Shown in pieces: positions 7,367 through 16,102 of a DNA stretch of 51,570 bases. Source of the DNA: Candidatus Paceibacter sp. (lineage in GTDB: Bacteria > Patescibacteriota > Minisyncoccia > UBA6257 > 02-FULL-45-10c). The notes under the pieces were generated by a model. It did not search any database and was not told the DNA's origin. It saw nothing but the letters and a program-made list of their open reading frames with translations. The first letter of the stretch is position 1. Each line of letters begins with the position of its first letter. Location of the stretch: positions 1 to 51,570 of the forward strand of contig DYGE01000006.1 of the NCBI GenBank assembly GCA_020724845.1, read 5' to 3'. Both the position numbers and the translations under genes were made by a program.

Positions 7367-8758
7367 ATGGACAAAAAATTTCTGAAGAAAATTTCTGATT
7401 ATATTTGGGAAATTCCCAAGAGTTATCGCGGTGACATGAAGGTCCCGGCGCGGGTGTTTGCGAGTGAAAAATTATTGGATGTCATATTTGATGATCGTTC
7501 TCTGGATCAATTGGTAAATGTTTCCACTTTACCCGGAATACAGAAATGGGCGCTTGCGATGCCGGACATTCATGAGGGGTATGGGTTTCCGATAGGAGGG
7601 GTGGCCGCTTTTGATGCGGAGGAGGGAATTATTTCTCCCGGCGGGATCGGTTATGACATAAATTGCGGTGTCAGATTAATAAAAACCCCGGTTTCCTATG
7701 GCGAAATAAAAGATAAAATTCCGGATTTGGCGACTCAATTATATAACGAAGTGCCGTCCGGCGTGGGTAAGGGCGGTAAGTTAAAATTATCAAATAAAGA
7801 TTTGGATAATGTACTTCTAAAAGGCGTTGATGCGATGATTGAGATGGGTTACGCGATCGAAGCTGACAAAGAGTATTGCGAGTCGTTTGGTCGTTTGGAA
7901 GATGCCGACCCCGATCTGGTTTCCAAAACTGCCAAAGACCGCGGCCGCGACCAATTAGGCACCGTCGGCTCCGGCAATCATTTTGCGGAAGTCCAAGTAG
8001 TGGATGAAATTCTTAATAAAGAAACCGCCTCAAAGCTGGGACTTTTGGAAAATCAAATTGTCATTATGGTTCATTGCGGTTCTCGCGGCTTGGGCCATCA
8101 GAATGCCACCGATTATATAAAATTAATGATGTCTTCCATGCCAAAATATGGCATTGAAATACCCGATCCGGAACTTGCCTGCGCTCCGGTTAACTCTCCG
8201 GAGGGGCAGAAGTATTGGAAATCAATGCTTGCTTCCGCCAACTTTGCCTGGGCTAATAGGCAATTTATTACTCATCTGATTCGCCGGGCATGGCAAAAGG
8301 TTTTTGGAAATGGCGCTGAAGAGCTTAAGCTGATTTATGACGTTGCCCACAATCTTGCTAAAAAAGAAGAGCATTTCGGCAAGCAAGTGATAGTCCATCG
8401 CAAGGGAGCGACTCGGTCCTTTCCCGGCCAGCCGGTGTTGATACCCGGATCCATGGGTACGGCGTCTTATGTGCTGGTAGGCCAGCCGGGAGCGATGGAA
8501 TTGAGTTTCGGGAGCTCCTGCCATGGCGCGGGAAGGGTAATGTCGCGCAGCAAAGCAAAGAAAGAAGTTTGGGGAGAGGATTTAAAAAAGGAATTGGAAA
8601 ACGAAGGCATATCTATAAGATCCGGTTCTATGTCTGGCTTGGCCGAGGAGGCGCCGATTGCGTATAAAGATGTGGACGAAGTGGTGAATATCGTAGATGG
8701 CGCGGGACTCGCCAAGAAAGTTGCCAGATTAAAACCAGTGGCGGTGATTAAAGGATAG
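7367..8758 (+). CDS. rtcB: RNA-splicing ligase RtcB
   Basis: Joins RNA 2',3'-cyclic phosphate or 3'-phosphate ends to 5'-OH ends using GTP and Mn2+; it acts in tRNA splicing or RNA repair. The metal and catalytic motifs appear in order: DIHEGYGFPIGG, GIGYDINCGVRL (Asp and Cys ligands), GTVGSGNHFAEVQ, VHCGSRGLGHQ, YDVAHNLAKKE, HRKGATRS, and SSCHGAGRVMSR, whose His is the guanylylated residue in the family. The length (463 residues) is normal and no key residue is missing. It is coupled to archease upstream. Bacterial RtcB usually serves RNA repair, but an interrupted tRNA-Leu gene near 36.4 kb gives a possible splicing substrate (inference only). Confidence 0.97.
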   Translation: MDKKFLKKISDYIWEIPKSYRGDMKVPARVFASEKLLDVIFDDRSLDQLVNVSTLPGIQKWALAMPDIHEGYGFPIGGVAAFDAEEGIISPGGIGYDINCGVRLIKTPVSYGEIKDKIPDLATQLYNEVPSGVGKGGKLKLSNKDLDNVLLKGVDAMIEMGYAIEADKEYCESFGRLEDADPDLVSKTAKDRGRDQLGTVGSGNHFAEVQVVDEILNKETASKLGLLENQIVIMVHCGSRGLGHQNATDYIKLMMSSMPKYGIEIPDPELACAPVNSPEGQKYWKSMLASANFAWANRQFITHLIRRAWQKVFGNGAEELKLIYDVAHNLAKKEEHFGKQVIVHRKGATRSFPGQPVLIPGSMGTASYVLVGQPGAMELSFGSSCHGAGRVMSRSKAKKEVWGEDLKKELENEGISIRSGSMSGLAEEAPIAYKDVDEVVNIVDGAGLAKKVARLKPVAVIKG

Positions 8759-8761
8759 TTT

Positions 8762-8769
8762 GATATAAT
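8762..8769 (+). promoter_or_regulatory. Extended -10 promoter before the beta-CASP gene
   Basis: TGATATAAT-type extended -10 box ends 7 nt before the ATG at 8777. It lies in the short gap after rtcB and predicts a leaderless internal transcript. Confidence 0.75.
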
Positions 8770-8776
8770 AAAAGGG

Positions 8777-10123
8777 ATGAAGCTAACTTTTTACGGTGGA
8801 GTGAAAGAGGTTACCGGCGCTAACTATTTACTGGAAAGCGGCGATACGAAGATTTTAATTGATTGCGGGCTTCACCAAAGCGGAAGTTTTTGTGAGGAGC
8901 ATAACTGGGATCCTTTTAAATATAATCCCAATGGTATTGCCGCGGTTTTTCCGACTCACGCGCATATAGATCATACCGGTAGATTGCCAAAATTGGTAAA
9001 GGAAGGGTTTGTCGGAAAAGTATATTCCACGCCTCCTACCAAAGATTTTGCCAATTTGCTACTTTTAGATTCCGAGCATATTTTGTTGCAGGAGGCAGAA
9101 AAAAAGAATAAGCCGCCGCTTTACGGCGTGAGGGAGATTGAGGAATTAATGGCCAACTGGGAAGCGGTTCCGTATCATCAGGAAATTTCAGTTGGTCCTT
9201 TCAAGGTAACATTTTACAATGCCGGACATATTCTTGGCTCAAGTATTATTTTGGTGGAGGCAGAGGGTAGGCGGATCGCTTTTAGCGGTGATTTGGGTAA
9301 TAGTCCCGCTCCTATCATTGGTCCTTATGAAAAATTAGAAAATTTGGATGTTGATTATTGCGTTGTTGAATCTACCTATGGAAACCGGTTGCACAAGAAA
9401 ATTCCGGAAGGAATAGTGGAAGACGTCATTGAAGAGACGGTAAAAGCCGGCGGCGCGCTGATGATACCCGCGTTTGCGATGGAACGAACTCAAAAACTTC
9501 TTTTTGAAATGAATGAATTGGTGGAAAACGGGCGAGTTCCGCGAGTTCCGATATTTTTAGACAGTCCGCTGGCCATCAAGTTGACCGATGTCTACAAAAA
9601 GCACCGGAATTATTTTGATGAGGCGACAATGCATTTATTAAGCAAAGATAGGGCCTTGTTTGAATTTCCCGGGCTCAAAAAAACTCTTACCACCCAAGAA
9701 TCCAAGGGAATTAACGAGGTTCCTACGCCGAAAGTCATTATTGCCGGTTCCGGTATGTCGCAGGGAGGAAGGATCTTGCATCACGAAAAGAGGTATTTGC
9801 CGGACCCAAAGAGCACTATTTTATTTGTGGGTTATCAGGCAAAAAATTCGCTTGGGAGGAGAATCCAAGAAGGCAACGAAAAAGTGAAAATTCACGGCGA
9901 GGAGATTCCTGTTAAATGCCGCCGGGTGTCTATTGAAGGTTATTCCGCGCACGCGGATCAAAATCAACTTTTGGAATGGCTTAAGCCAATGCGCTTTGGT
10001 CTGAAAAAAGTTTTTGCCATGCAGGGAGAGGAAGAAGCCAGCGATGCTTTAGTCAAAAAAATAATAGACGATTTGGCGGTAAGCGCGGAAATTCCGGAAG
10101 AAAATAAAGCTTACGAACTGTAA
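8777..10123 (+). CDS. Metallo-beta-lactamase/beta-CASP RNA nuclease (CPSF-like)
   Basis: Probable zinc-dependent RNA endo- or exonuclease of the CPSF73/YSH1-like class. Seen: HAHIDH zinc motif at residues 61-66, AGHILGSSIILVEAEG, FSGDLG with the bridging Asp, and the beta-CASP signatures STYGN, AFAMERTQKLL, GSGMSQGGRILHH and YSAHADQ. At 448 residues with no N-terminal KH domain it matches bacterial members better than archaeal ones. It follows archease and rtcB, so the three form an RNA-processing island, although this gene has its own promoter. It could mature tRNA or mRNA 3' ends. The RNase J gene in the window is a separate paralogue. Confidence 0.92.
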   Translation: MKLTFYGGVKEVTGANYLLESGDTKILIDCGLHQSGSFCEEHNWDPFKYNPNGIAAVFPTHAHIDHTGRLPKLVKEGFVGKVYSTPPTKDFANLLLLDSEHILLQEAEKKNKPPLYGVREIEELMANWEAVPYHQEISVGPFKVTFYNAGHILGSSIILVEAEGRRIAFSGDLGNSPAPIIGPYEKLENLDVDYCVVESTYGNRLHKKIPEGIVEDVIEETVKAGGALMIPAFAMERTQKLLFEMNELVENGRVPRVPIFLDSPLAIKLTDVYKKHRNYFDEATMHLLSKDRALFEFPGLKKTLTTQESKGINEVPTPKVIIAGSGMSQGGRILHHEKRYLPDPKSTILFVGYQAKNSLGRRIQEGNEKVKIHGEEIPVKCRRVSIEGYSAHADQNQLLEWLKPMRFGLKKVFAMQGEEEASDALVKKIIDDLAVSAEIPEENKAYEL

Positions 10124-10141
10124 CGATAACAATGACAATCG

Positions 10142-10150
10142 TGGTATAAT
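10142..10150 (+). promoter_or_regulatory. Extended -10 promoter
   Basis: TGGTATAAT in the gap after the beta-CASP gene, 18 nt before the ATG at 10169, giving a very short leader without a clear ribosome-binding site. Confidence 0.7.
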
Positions 10151-10168
10151 TAGAAGAACACTAGTAAT

Positions 10169-10765
10169 ATGGCGGTAAAACTTACTCGCAGGCAGCATTT
10201 AAAATACAAGATCTGCGTTTCAGGAGCGGCTGATACCGGCCACTGCGCTATTGACGCGCATGAAAAGGCGGAGCAGATAGGCAGAGAAATAGCTAGGCGC
10301 GATATGGTTTTGGTGACTGGGGCTACAGTCGGAATACCTTACTGGGCGGCTAAGGGTGCCAAGGAAGAGGGCGGTATTGTCATCGGCCTTTCTCCGGCTT
10401 CGTCTGAAGCCGCGCATACCAAAAGCTACAAACTCCCAACCGATTATCACGATCTCATTGTCTATACCGGCTTTGAGTACTCGGGCAGAAACCTTCTCTT
10501 AACCCGGTCGGCGGACGCGGTAATTAGCATTTGCGGCAGAATGGGCACTTTAAATGAGTTCACTATCGCCTTTGAGGACAATAAGCCGATTGGAGTTTTA
10601 GAAGGAACCGGCGGCGCGGCAGATGAAATAAGAGAACTGGTCAAAAAAATGCACCGCGGCCCAGGGAGGATCGTTTATGCTTCTGATCCTAAAGAGTTAC
10701 TAGATCTTTTGATTGAGGAAATTGAGTCCGGTAAAAAGTTATCAAAACAAATTAAAAGCGATTAA
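10169..10765 (+). CDS. LOG/TIGR00725-like Rossmann nucleotide-binding protein
   Basis: A 198-residue protein with the fold of the lysine-decarboxylase-like (LOG) family, whose characterised members release bases from nucleoside monophosphates. Seen: N-terminal strand KICVSGAADTGHC, VTGATVGIPYWAAKGAKE, and the region ISICGRMGTLNEFTIAFEDNKPIGVL, equivalent to the GG-GT-x-x-E signature. Here the first signature Gly pair is CGRMGT rather than PGGxGT, so catalytic activity is uncertain. The 4-nt gap to the next gene suggests co-translation. Substrate unknown. Confidence 0.75.
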   Translation: MAVKLTRRQHLKYKICVSGAADTGHCAIDAHEKAEQIGREIARRDMVLVTGATVGIPYWAAKGAKEEGGIVIGLSPASSEAAHTKSYKLPTDYHDLIVYTGFEYSGRNLLLTRSADAVISICGRMGTLNEFTIAFEDNKPIGVLEGTGGAADEIRELVKKMHRGPGRIVYASDPKELLDLLIEEIESGKKLSKQIKSD

Positions 10766-10768
10766 AAA

Positions 10769-11065
10769 ATGATTAAAAAATTATTAAAAGCGCTTGGTTT
10801 TTCTAAAAAAGTTCCAAGAAAAGATAAGCCGGTTGGGGAAGTGACCCATTATTACGGCAATTTAGGCGTGGCCATCGTTAAGTTCAATCAGAATATTCCG
10901 CTTGGAAAAAATGTAACCTTTCAGGGCCATACGACCGACTTCTCCCAAAATCTTGAATCTATGGAGTATGACCGCAAGCCGGTCAACGCCGCCCCTAAAG
11001 GAAAAGAAGTTGGTGTGAAGGTGAAGAAAAGAGTCAGAGAAGGAGATAGGGTATACTCTAATTAA
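10769..11065 (+). CDS. Translation elongation factor-like beta-barrel protein
   Basis: A 98-residue protein resembling domain II of translational GTPases (VGEVTHYYGNLGVAIVKFNQNIPLGKNVTFQGHTTDF..., then VGVKVKKRVREGDRVYSN). It has no GTPase domain. The pattern of Gly-Asp turns fits an EF-Tu-domain-II barrel, a standalone conserved family in bacteria and archaea with unknown role. It sits between the LOG-like gene and mgtC in the same run. I see no active-site residues. RNA or protein binding is plausible. Confidence 0.65.
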   Translation: MIKKLLKALGFSKKVPRKDKPVGEVTHYYGNLGVAIVKFNQNIPLGKNVTFQGHTTDFSQNLESMEYDRKPVNAAPKGKEVGVKVKKRVREGDRVYSN

Positions 11066-11094
11066 AATTATTCTAATTAACCTAAAAAATCCCA

Positions 11095-11565
11095 ATGACT
11101 ATAGATCCAGGGACATTAGAAATATTTGGCCAACTGTTTTTGGCTACTATATTGGGACTTTCGATCGGAATTGAAAGGGAAATAGCCAATAAGTTTGCCG
11201 GTATGAGAACTCACTCTTTGGTGACTATGGGAGCTACTTTGTTTACTATTGCTTCCGCGTCATTTGGCAGCACTCCTTTTGTGGACCCTACAAGGATTGC
11301 GGCTCAAATTGTAACCGGCATCGGCTTTTTGGGCGCCGGGCTTATCTTTTTTCACCGATCGCGAGTTCATGGCCTTACTACCGCCGCCGGCGTTTGGGTG
11401 GCGGCCGCAATCGGCATGGCGGTAGGGTTTAAACTTTACGCGATTTCAATTTTCGCGACCGTACTCACGATTCTGGTTTTTGTGGTGTTATGGCCTATAG
11501 AAGAAAAGTTTATCAAAAGATTTTCTGCTTACAGCGATGGAGACGATTCCACTTTAGATGACTAA
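11095..11565 (+). CDS. MgtC/SapB family membrane protein
   Basis: Inner-membrane protein of 156 residues with about four to five transmembrane helices and the MgtC signatures GLSIGIEREIANKFAGMRTHSLVTMGA, TRIAAQIVTGIGFLGAGLIF and VHGLTTAAGVWVAAAIGMAVG. Family members affect Mg2+ adaptation and F-type ATPase activity. The long soluble C-terminal domain of pathogen MgtC is absent, which is usual for bacterial SapB-like members. It overlaps the following permease gene by 8 nt. Confidence 0.92.
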   Translation: MTIDPGTLEIFGQLFLATILGLSIGIEREIANKFAGMRTHSLVTMGATLFTIASASFGSTPFVDPTRIAAQIVTGIGFLGAGLIFFHRSRVHGLTTAAGVWVAAAIGMAVGFKLYAISIFATVLTILVFVVLWPIEEKFIKRFSAYSDGDDSTLDD

Positions 11566-12697
11566 CTTTTACAGGGCAGTCCTCTTGCCGGCCAGTATAC
11601 TTTCCGGGATTATTATCGGGGCCGGGGTTTTCTCCCTGCCTTTTGTCTTTGAAAAAAGCGGGCTGGGTCTCGGATTTCTGGTGCTGTTGTTTTCGTCAGC
11701 AATCATGGCCGTTTTGTATCTAATGTACGCGGATGTTGCGGTGAGAACTCCCGGGAATCATAGATTTGTCGGTTACGCCCAAATCTATATGGGAGAAAAC
11801 TCCTTTTGGCTGACGATTTTTATGACAGTCGTGGAGATGCTGTTTTCTCTGACAATTTATCTAATACTGGGAGTCAGTTTTTTTACTTTAATAAACGGCC
11901 TATCGCCAATCAAAAGCTTGTTGCTTTTTTGGGCCGTGGGTTCGGCCATAATTTTTTTAAAGATTAAGAAAGTTGCCACAGTGGAATTCTTGATTAATTT
12001 GGGGATTTTAGCGATTATCGCGCTAATTTTTTTATTTGGCCTTCCCGGAGCCGATCTTTCTAAGCTTAATGACTTCAATTGGCATAATTTAATTTTGCCG
12101 TTCGGGCCAATCCTATTCGCCTTAGCCGGCAGGTCGGCTATTCCGGAGATGAAGGCGTATTTTCAAGAAGAAAAAATCCCAATCTCCTACATGAAAAAAG
12201 CGATCATACTCGGAACTTTTTTTCCGGCAATTTTATATTTTTTGTTTGTCTTAGGAATAATCGGTCTTTCCGGGGTGGTGGCAGAAGACGCGGTTTCTGC
12301 CTTACTCGGCAGAGTGCCGGATTGGTTCTTAGCTGTGGTGGGCGCGCTTGGCCTGCTGTCTTTGTGGGGCTCTTATATCGTTTTGGGATTAAACGTCAAA
12401 GAAATCCTGTTTTTTGATTTGAAGATAAAGGAATTTATATCCGGGCTGCTTGTGGTTTTCCTGCCAATTGTTCTGTATTTTTCCGGATTCACTAACTTTA
12501 TCGGATTAGTCTCTCTGGTGGGCGGGCTGTTTTTGTCTCTAGAGGGAATCTTGATAATTATTATTTGGCTAAGAATGAACAGATCCGTTTCCGCTCCGCC
12601 CATTTTCATAAAACGGGAGAATTTTGTTACAATAGTAGTAATACTTTTGATATTTTCACTTGTATTCGCAAACGAACTAACCAATTTATTTTTTTAG
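11558..12697 (+). CDS. Aromatic amino acid permease-like transporter (AAAP/APC)
   Basis: A 379-residue protein with about eleven hydrophobic helices. The first helix has LSGIIIGAGVFSLPFVFEKSG, matching the GxGxGxL(x)LP type start of tryptophan/tyrosine permeases in the APC superfamily (GAGVFSLPF). Likely a secondary amino-acid importer. Overlap of 8 nt with mgtC suggests co-expression. A nutrient importer fits a host-dependent organism with reduced biosynthesis, but substrate specificity cannot be read from sequence. Confidence 0.8.
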   Translation: MTNFYRAVLLPASILSGIIIGAGVFSLPFVFEKSGLGLGFLVLLFSSAIMAVLYLMYADVAVRTPGNHRFVGYAQIYMGENSFWLTIFMTVVEMLFSLTIYLILGVSFFTLINGLSPIKSLLLFWAVGSAIIFLKIKKVATVEFLINLGILAIIALIFLFGLPGADLSKLNDFNWHNLILPFGPILFALAGRSAIPEMKAYFQEEKIPISYMKKAIILGTFFPAILYFLFVLGIIGLSGVVAEDAVSALLGRVPDWFLAVVGALGLLSLWGSYIVLGLNVKEILFFDLKIKEFISGLLVVFLPIVLYFSGFTNFIGLVSLVGGLFLSLEGILIIIIWLRMNRSVSAPPIFIKRENFVTIVVILLIFSLVFANELTNLFF

Positions 12698-12700
12698 AGC

Positions 12701-13273
12701 ATGCCTAGTATAAAGACGAGAAAATCAAAAAAAAGAAATGGCGCGCCTAAACAGCCGGGCAGGAAGAACGACGAGCAAAGAAGGCTCGGATTTAAACATC
12801 CGAGATTTAAGAATGATTTGCAGGAATTTCCAAGGGGCGCCAAGGGCTTGATTTTTTGTAGTGATTGCGGCGCGGTTTACAGAAAAAAATCCTGGCGGCA
12901 CAGTCTATTAAACGTTAAGCCTCCTAAAATAAGCTCTCAAGTAGGTTTTAAGCTCTGTCCGGCTTGCAAAATGATTCGAAATAATCAATTCGAGGGAGAG
13001 GTGACGATAGTCAATGTGCCGACGAAACTGAAGGCGGAATTGAATAATTTTATCAAAGGTTATTGTCTGCGCGCCTATCAGCGAGATCCGATGGATCGGC
13101 TGATAAAGATCAAAAATGAGGGAAATTCAGTGATTGTCACCGTAACCGAAAATCAGTTAGCCAACAAACTTGGCAAGAAGATAAAAAACCTTTTCAATAA
13201 CACAAAAGTCAAAACGACTTTTGCCGAAATTCCCAAGGATGTTTCCAGAGTTAGGGTTGAATTTACCAAATAA
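12701..13273 (+). CDS. NMD3/BCAM0308-like zinc-ribbon protein
   Basis: A 190-residue basic protein with a zinc ribbon: C53-x2-C56 (FCSDCGAVYRKKSW) and C86-x2-C89 (LCPACKM). The C-terminal half (VTVTENQLANKLGKKIKNLF...RVRVEF) is alpha/beta. The CGAVY-x-W motif and layout resemble the BCAM0308 and NMD3-N-terminal type families, the latter linked to ribosome export or assembly in eukaryotes. The basic N-terminus suggests RNA binding. Starts 3 nt after the permease stop. Function unknown. Confidence 0.6.
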   Translation: MPSIKTRKSKKRNGAPKQPGRKNDEQRRLGFKHPRFKNDLQEFPRGAKGLIFCSDCGAVYRKKSWRHSLLNVKPPKISSQVGFKLCPACKMIRNNQFEGEVTIVNVPTKLKAELNNFIKGYCLRAYQRDPMDRLIKIKNEGNSVIVTVTENQLANKLGKKIKNLFNNTKVKTTFAEIPKDVSRVRVEFTK

Positions 13274-13275
13274 AA

Positions 13276-13722
13276 ATGAGAGTAATGATTAAATTTCTCT
13301 CCCAGCTTTTTTTTATTAGCTTTCTGCTTAATTTTGTTTGGGAAATTACGCAGATGCCGCTTTACAGTGAAATGGGGATGGGAATCCGTTCCGATTATTT
13401 GGAATTCCTGCGCATTCATTGGGAAGTAACGGCAAAAGACGCGTTGATGGTGGTGACCGTGTTTTTGTTAATAGCGATCGTTTTGAGAAATTGGCATTGG
13501 GCAAATAGCTGGAATAAGGGCTGGATAATGCTCTGGACAGCGCTTCCGCTCTGGCAGGGAATTGTAGAATATTATTCGATATACGTATTTTATCGCTGGG
13601 CGCCGGCGGAAATTATGCCGCTTTTATTCGGGGTGCCGGTATCCCCGCTTTTGCAGATGCTTATTTTGCCAAGCGCGGCTATTCTACTTTCTCGTCACTT
13701 ACTGACAGATGATCAGGATTAG
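13276..13722 (+). CDS. Small integral membrane protein
   Basis: A 148-residue protein with about four hydrophobic segments, including FLSQLFFISFLLNFVWEI, DALMVVTVFLLIAIVL, MLWTALPLWQGIVEYYSIYV and a C-terminal LLQMLILPSAAILLSRHL. Unusually many tryptophans. I do not recognise the family. It overlaps murB by 14 nt and follows the zinc-ribbon gene by 2 nt, so it is clearly within the operon. A start nine bases downstream (13285) is possible. Confidence 0.7.
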   Translation: MRVMIKFLSQLFFISFLLNFVWEITQMPLYSEMGMGIRSDYLEFLRIHWEVTAKDALMVVTVFLLIAIVLRNWHWANSWNKGWIMLWTALPLWQGIVEYYSIYVFYRWAPAEIMPLLFGVPVSPLLQMLILPSAAILLSRHLLTDDQD

Positions 13723-14620
13723 AAAAAATGTTCCTCTAAAGCCGATTTCCACTTTTAAAATTGGCGGACGCGGCAGATATTTCTGCGAGATCAAAAACGA
13801 CAGCGAGCTTGCCGAAGCAATCGTGAAAGCGAAAGAATTGGGTTTGCCATATAGAATTATTGCCGGCGGAAGCAATGTAGTTTTCCCAGATAAACTGCTT
13901 AATTGTCTTTTGGTGAAAATAAAAAGCGACAAACTAAAATTTTTAGATGGCGAGATAATTGTCGATGCCGGTGTTTCGCTATCGCGCGTGATAACGGCAG
14001 CCAATAACCGAGGCCTGCGCGGGCTGGAAACTTTGGCGGGTATTCCGGGAACTATCAGCGGCGCGATCGTTGGGAATGCAGGGGCATATGGGCAGTCAAT
14101 CTCAAGCGCTGTTGAGAGGGTGGAAATTTTTTTCGATGATCAGAAGCGCTGGTTGACCAATCGGGAATGCGATTTCTCATATCGCGAGAGCGTCTTCAAA
14201 AATAATCCCTATATAGTCCTACGCGCGGTTTTGAAACTCAAGAAAGGCAGCAGTAAAAATCTAAAGAAAATTTCCCGCGATATCATCAAAAACCGCCTCA
14301 AAAAATATAAGCCGGGATTAAAATGTCCGGGGAGCTTCTTTAAAAACATTTTAGTGAACAAAATTTCCAAAGAATCGCTGGCTCTGGTTGATAAAAACAA
14401 GATTATTGACGGGAAAATACCGGCCGGTTACCTACTAGAGGAAGTTGGCGCAAAAGGAATGCGGCTTGGCGGGATTAAAATTGCGGATTTTCACGCCAAT
14501 TTGTTTTTGAATACGGGCAAGGCAAAAGCCGGCGACGTAAAAAAGTTGGCAAATATTCTAAAAAAACGAGTACAGAAAAAATTTCGAATATCCCTGGAAG
14601 AGGAGGTCCGTTATTTTTGA
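13709..14620 (+). CDS. murB: UDP-N-acetylenolpyruvoylglucosamine reductase
   Basis: FAD- and NADPH-dependent reductase that makes UDP-MurNAc for peptidoglycan. Seen: FAD-binding segment IIAGGSNVVFPD, GLRGLETLAGIPGTISGAIVGNAGAYG, the catalytic-region CDFSYRESVFK, GSFFKN with the proton-donor Ser, and the C-terminal Glu in LEEEVRYF. At 303 residues it matches type II MurB length. Presence of murB and a Mur ligase in one run implies that the organism makes at least part of its own wall. The start is inside the preceding membrane-protein gene, suggesting coupling. Confidence 0.96.
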   Translation: MIRIRKNVPLKPISTFKIGGRGRYFCEIKNDSELAEAIVKAKELGLPYRIIAGGSNVVFPDKLLNCLLVKIKSDKLKFLDGEIIVDAGVSLSRVITAANNRGLRGLETLAGIPGTISGAIVGNAGAYGQSISSAVERVEIFFDDQKRWLTNRECDFSYRESVFKNNPYIVLRAVLKLKKGSSKNLKKISRDIIKNRLKKYKPGLKCPGSFFKNILVNKISKESLALVDKNKIIDGKIPAGYLLEEVGAKGMRLGGIKIADFHANLFLNTGKAKAGDVKKLANILKKRVQKKFRISLEEEVRYF

Positions 14621-14621
14621 T

Positions 14622-14650
14622 TTTACAGGCATTCTGTTTTGGTGTATCAT
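14622..14650 (+). promoter_or_regulatory. Promoter of ceramidase-like gene
   Basis: TTTACA (14622-14627), 17-nt spacer, TATCAT (14645-14650). It starts 2 nt after the murB stop and 35 nt before the next ATG. Confidence 0.65.
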
Positions 14651-14685
14651 GTAGCCAGCGAAACTTGATAATCAGATGCCAGTAG

Positions 14686-16017
14686 ATGAATCTAGTTAGG
14701 GCTTGTCTGCGGGTGATTGGAAAATGGTGGTGGCTGATAAAGCGTTTGCTGGTATATGTGCCGCTCGCTGGTCTTGTTTTTCTTGCTCACCTTCTGATAA
14801 CCAAATACTTGTTTGTTTTAGTGTATCTATTCAACTTCCCTACTCCTACGGAGCTTACCCCCAAGCTGCCAAATTACAGCATCGCGCAATTCGGCGCTCC
14901 GATAAAAGCCGGATTCGCCAAGCGCGACATTACGCCGCGGCGCGGGCAGTGGGTGGCCGGTTTCATGCCCCCGCATCCTGGTCTTAGTATAAAAGATCGG
15001 CTTTGGGCGAAGTTTTTGGCCTTACAAGACGAAAATGGCAATATTGCAGTTATTGTTTCCAATGATGTTATTGGGAATACTCCCGATGAATTGGATAAGA
15101 TATTCTCCAAGGTTAAATTAGTTGATCGTAAGAATGTTTTTGTAAGCGCTACGCATACCCATTCCGGGCCTGATACTATGGGGCTCTGGATTTGGAAGAA
15201 CAGCCGGTATATGGAAATGCATCGCTCTCAAGTTGCCGAAGGGATTGATGACGCGGTTGCGGCGCTTCAGCCGGCAGCGATCCGTTTCGGGCAGGGGGAA
15301 TTCAAGGGATACGCAAACGGCCGGCATGATAATCCGCCAGACCCGACGGTTTCGGTGATTCAGGTCCTAATTGGCAGTTCTCCGGTCACGCTGGTGAACT
15401 TTGCTTCTCACGCTGATGCGGTTATGGGCCTTCAGTTTTCCGCCGATTTTCCTTACTTTCTGGCCGAGAGATTAAAGCGGCGAGTTGGCGGAGAGACGAT
15501 CTTTATTCCCGGCGCTATCGGCGGCGTTCAGCCGGATTTTGACCGCAAAACCAAATTTTACTTTGTCAGGACGCTTGGAGAAGACCTTGCGGACGCGGTG
15601 GTGAAGATTATGAAAAATCCGCTGACGGTGGATCGAGTGGACATCGGCTCAAAGACGGAAATGGTCAGCGCGCCGTTTGAAAATACCGGCCTGCTTCTGA
15701 AAGCTTATGAGTACGGATTGGTTAATGATCTGCTGAGGGACGGAAGGGTTTGGGCGGAGGTTAGTCGGATCAATATCGGTCCGGCCGAGATTCTAACGGC
15801 GCCCGGAGAACTCTTTCCTAAAATCTGGTGGAGAGTCAGGCCGGAAATGACCGGCAAGCAGAAAATGATTTTCGGACTGACTAACGGGGAGTTCGGCTAT
15901 ATTCTTCTTCCGGAGGATACGGCATCCGGCCATCATAAGTACTGCGTGAGCGTGTCGGTCGGCCCGACTTTTGGGGAAGAGATCTACAAAGCTCTAAAGA
16001 GGTTAGCCTCTGAATAA
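14686..16017 (+). CDS. Membrane-anchored neutral/alkaline ceramidase-like hydrolase
   Basis: A 443-residue protein with an N-terminal membrane anchor (about residues 18-50). The following domain begins with IKAGFAKRDITPRRG, the typical start of the neutral ceramidase fold. Zinc-ligand-like motifs are seen: SATHTHSGPD (His-x-His), NFASHADAVMG, and a late GEFGYILLPEDT segment. Neutral ceramidases hydrolyse the N-acyl bond of ceramide; short bacterial relatives act on unknown substrates. An exported lipid- or wall-directed amidase at the cell surface would suit an episymbiont, but that is inference. Own promoter and terminator make it monocistronic. Confidence 0.82.
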   Translation: MNLVRACLRVIGKWWWLIKRLLVYVPLAGLVFLAHLLITKYLFVLVYLFNFPTPTELTPKLPNYSIAQFGAPIKAGFAKRDITPRRGQWVAGFMPPHPGLSIKDRLWAKFLALQDENGNIAVIVSNDVIGNTPDELDKIFSKVKLVDRKNVFVSATHTHSGPDTMGLWIWKNSRYMEMHRSQVAEGIDDAVAALQPAAIRFGQGEFKGYANGRHDNPPDPTVSVIQVLIGSSPVTLVNFASHADAVMGLQFSADFPYFLAERLKRRVGGETIFIPGAIGGVQPDFDRKTKFYFVRTLGEDLADAVVKIMKNPLTVDRVDIGSKTEMVSAPFENTGLLLKAYEYGLVNDLLRDGRVWAEVSRINIGPAEILTAPGELFPKIWWRVRPEMTGKQKMIFGLTNGEFGYILLPEDTASGHHKYCVSVSVGPTFGEEIYKALKRLASE

Positions 16018-16024
16018 TTTATTC

Positions 16025-16057
16025 TCCGGGTTTTAAGCCCGGATTTTATTTTTTTGA
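16025..16057 (+). terminator. Rho-independent terminator
   Basis: Stem TCCGGG / CCCGGA (16025-16030, 16038-16043) followed by a T-rich tract, directly after the ceramidase-like gene. Confidence 0.8.
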
Positions 16058-16080
16058 AATGCCGCCACTGCCCGATTTCT

Positions 16081-16089
16081 TGCTATAAT
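16081..16089 (+). promoter_or_regulatory. Extended -10 promoter of the ClpC-like operon
   Basis: TGCTATAAT ends 13 nt before the ATG at 16103, giving a very short leader. Confidence 0.75.
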
Positions 16090-16102
16090 AAAGGTAACTT
16101 CT

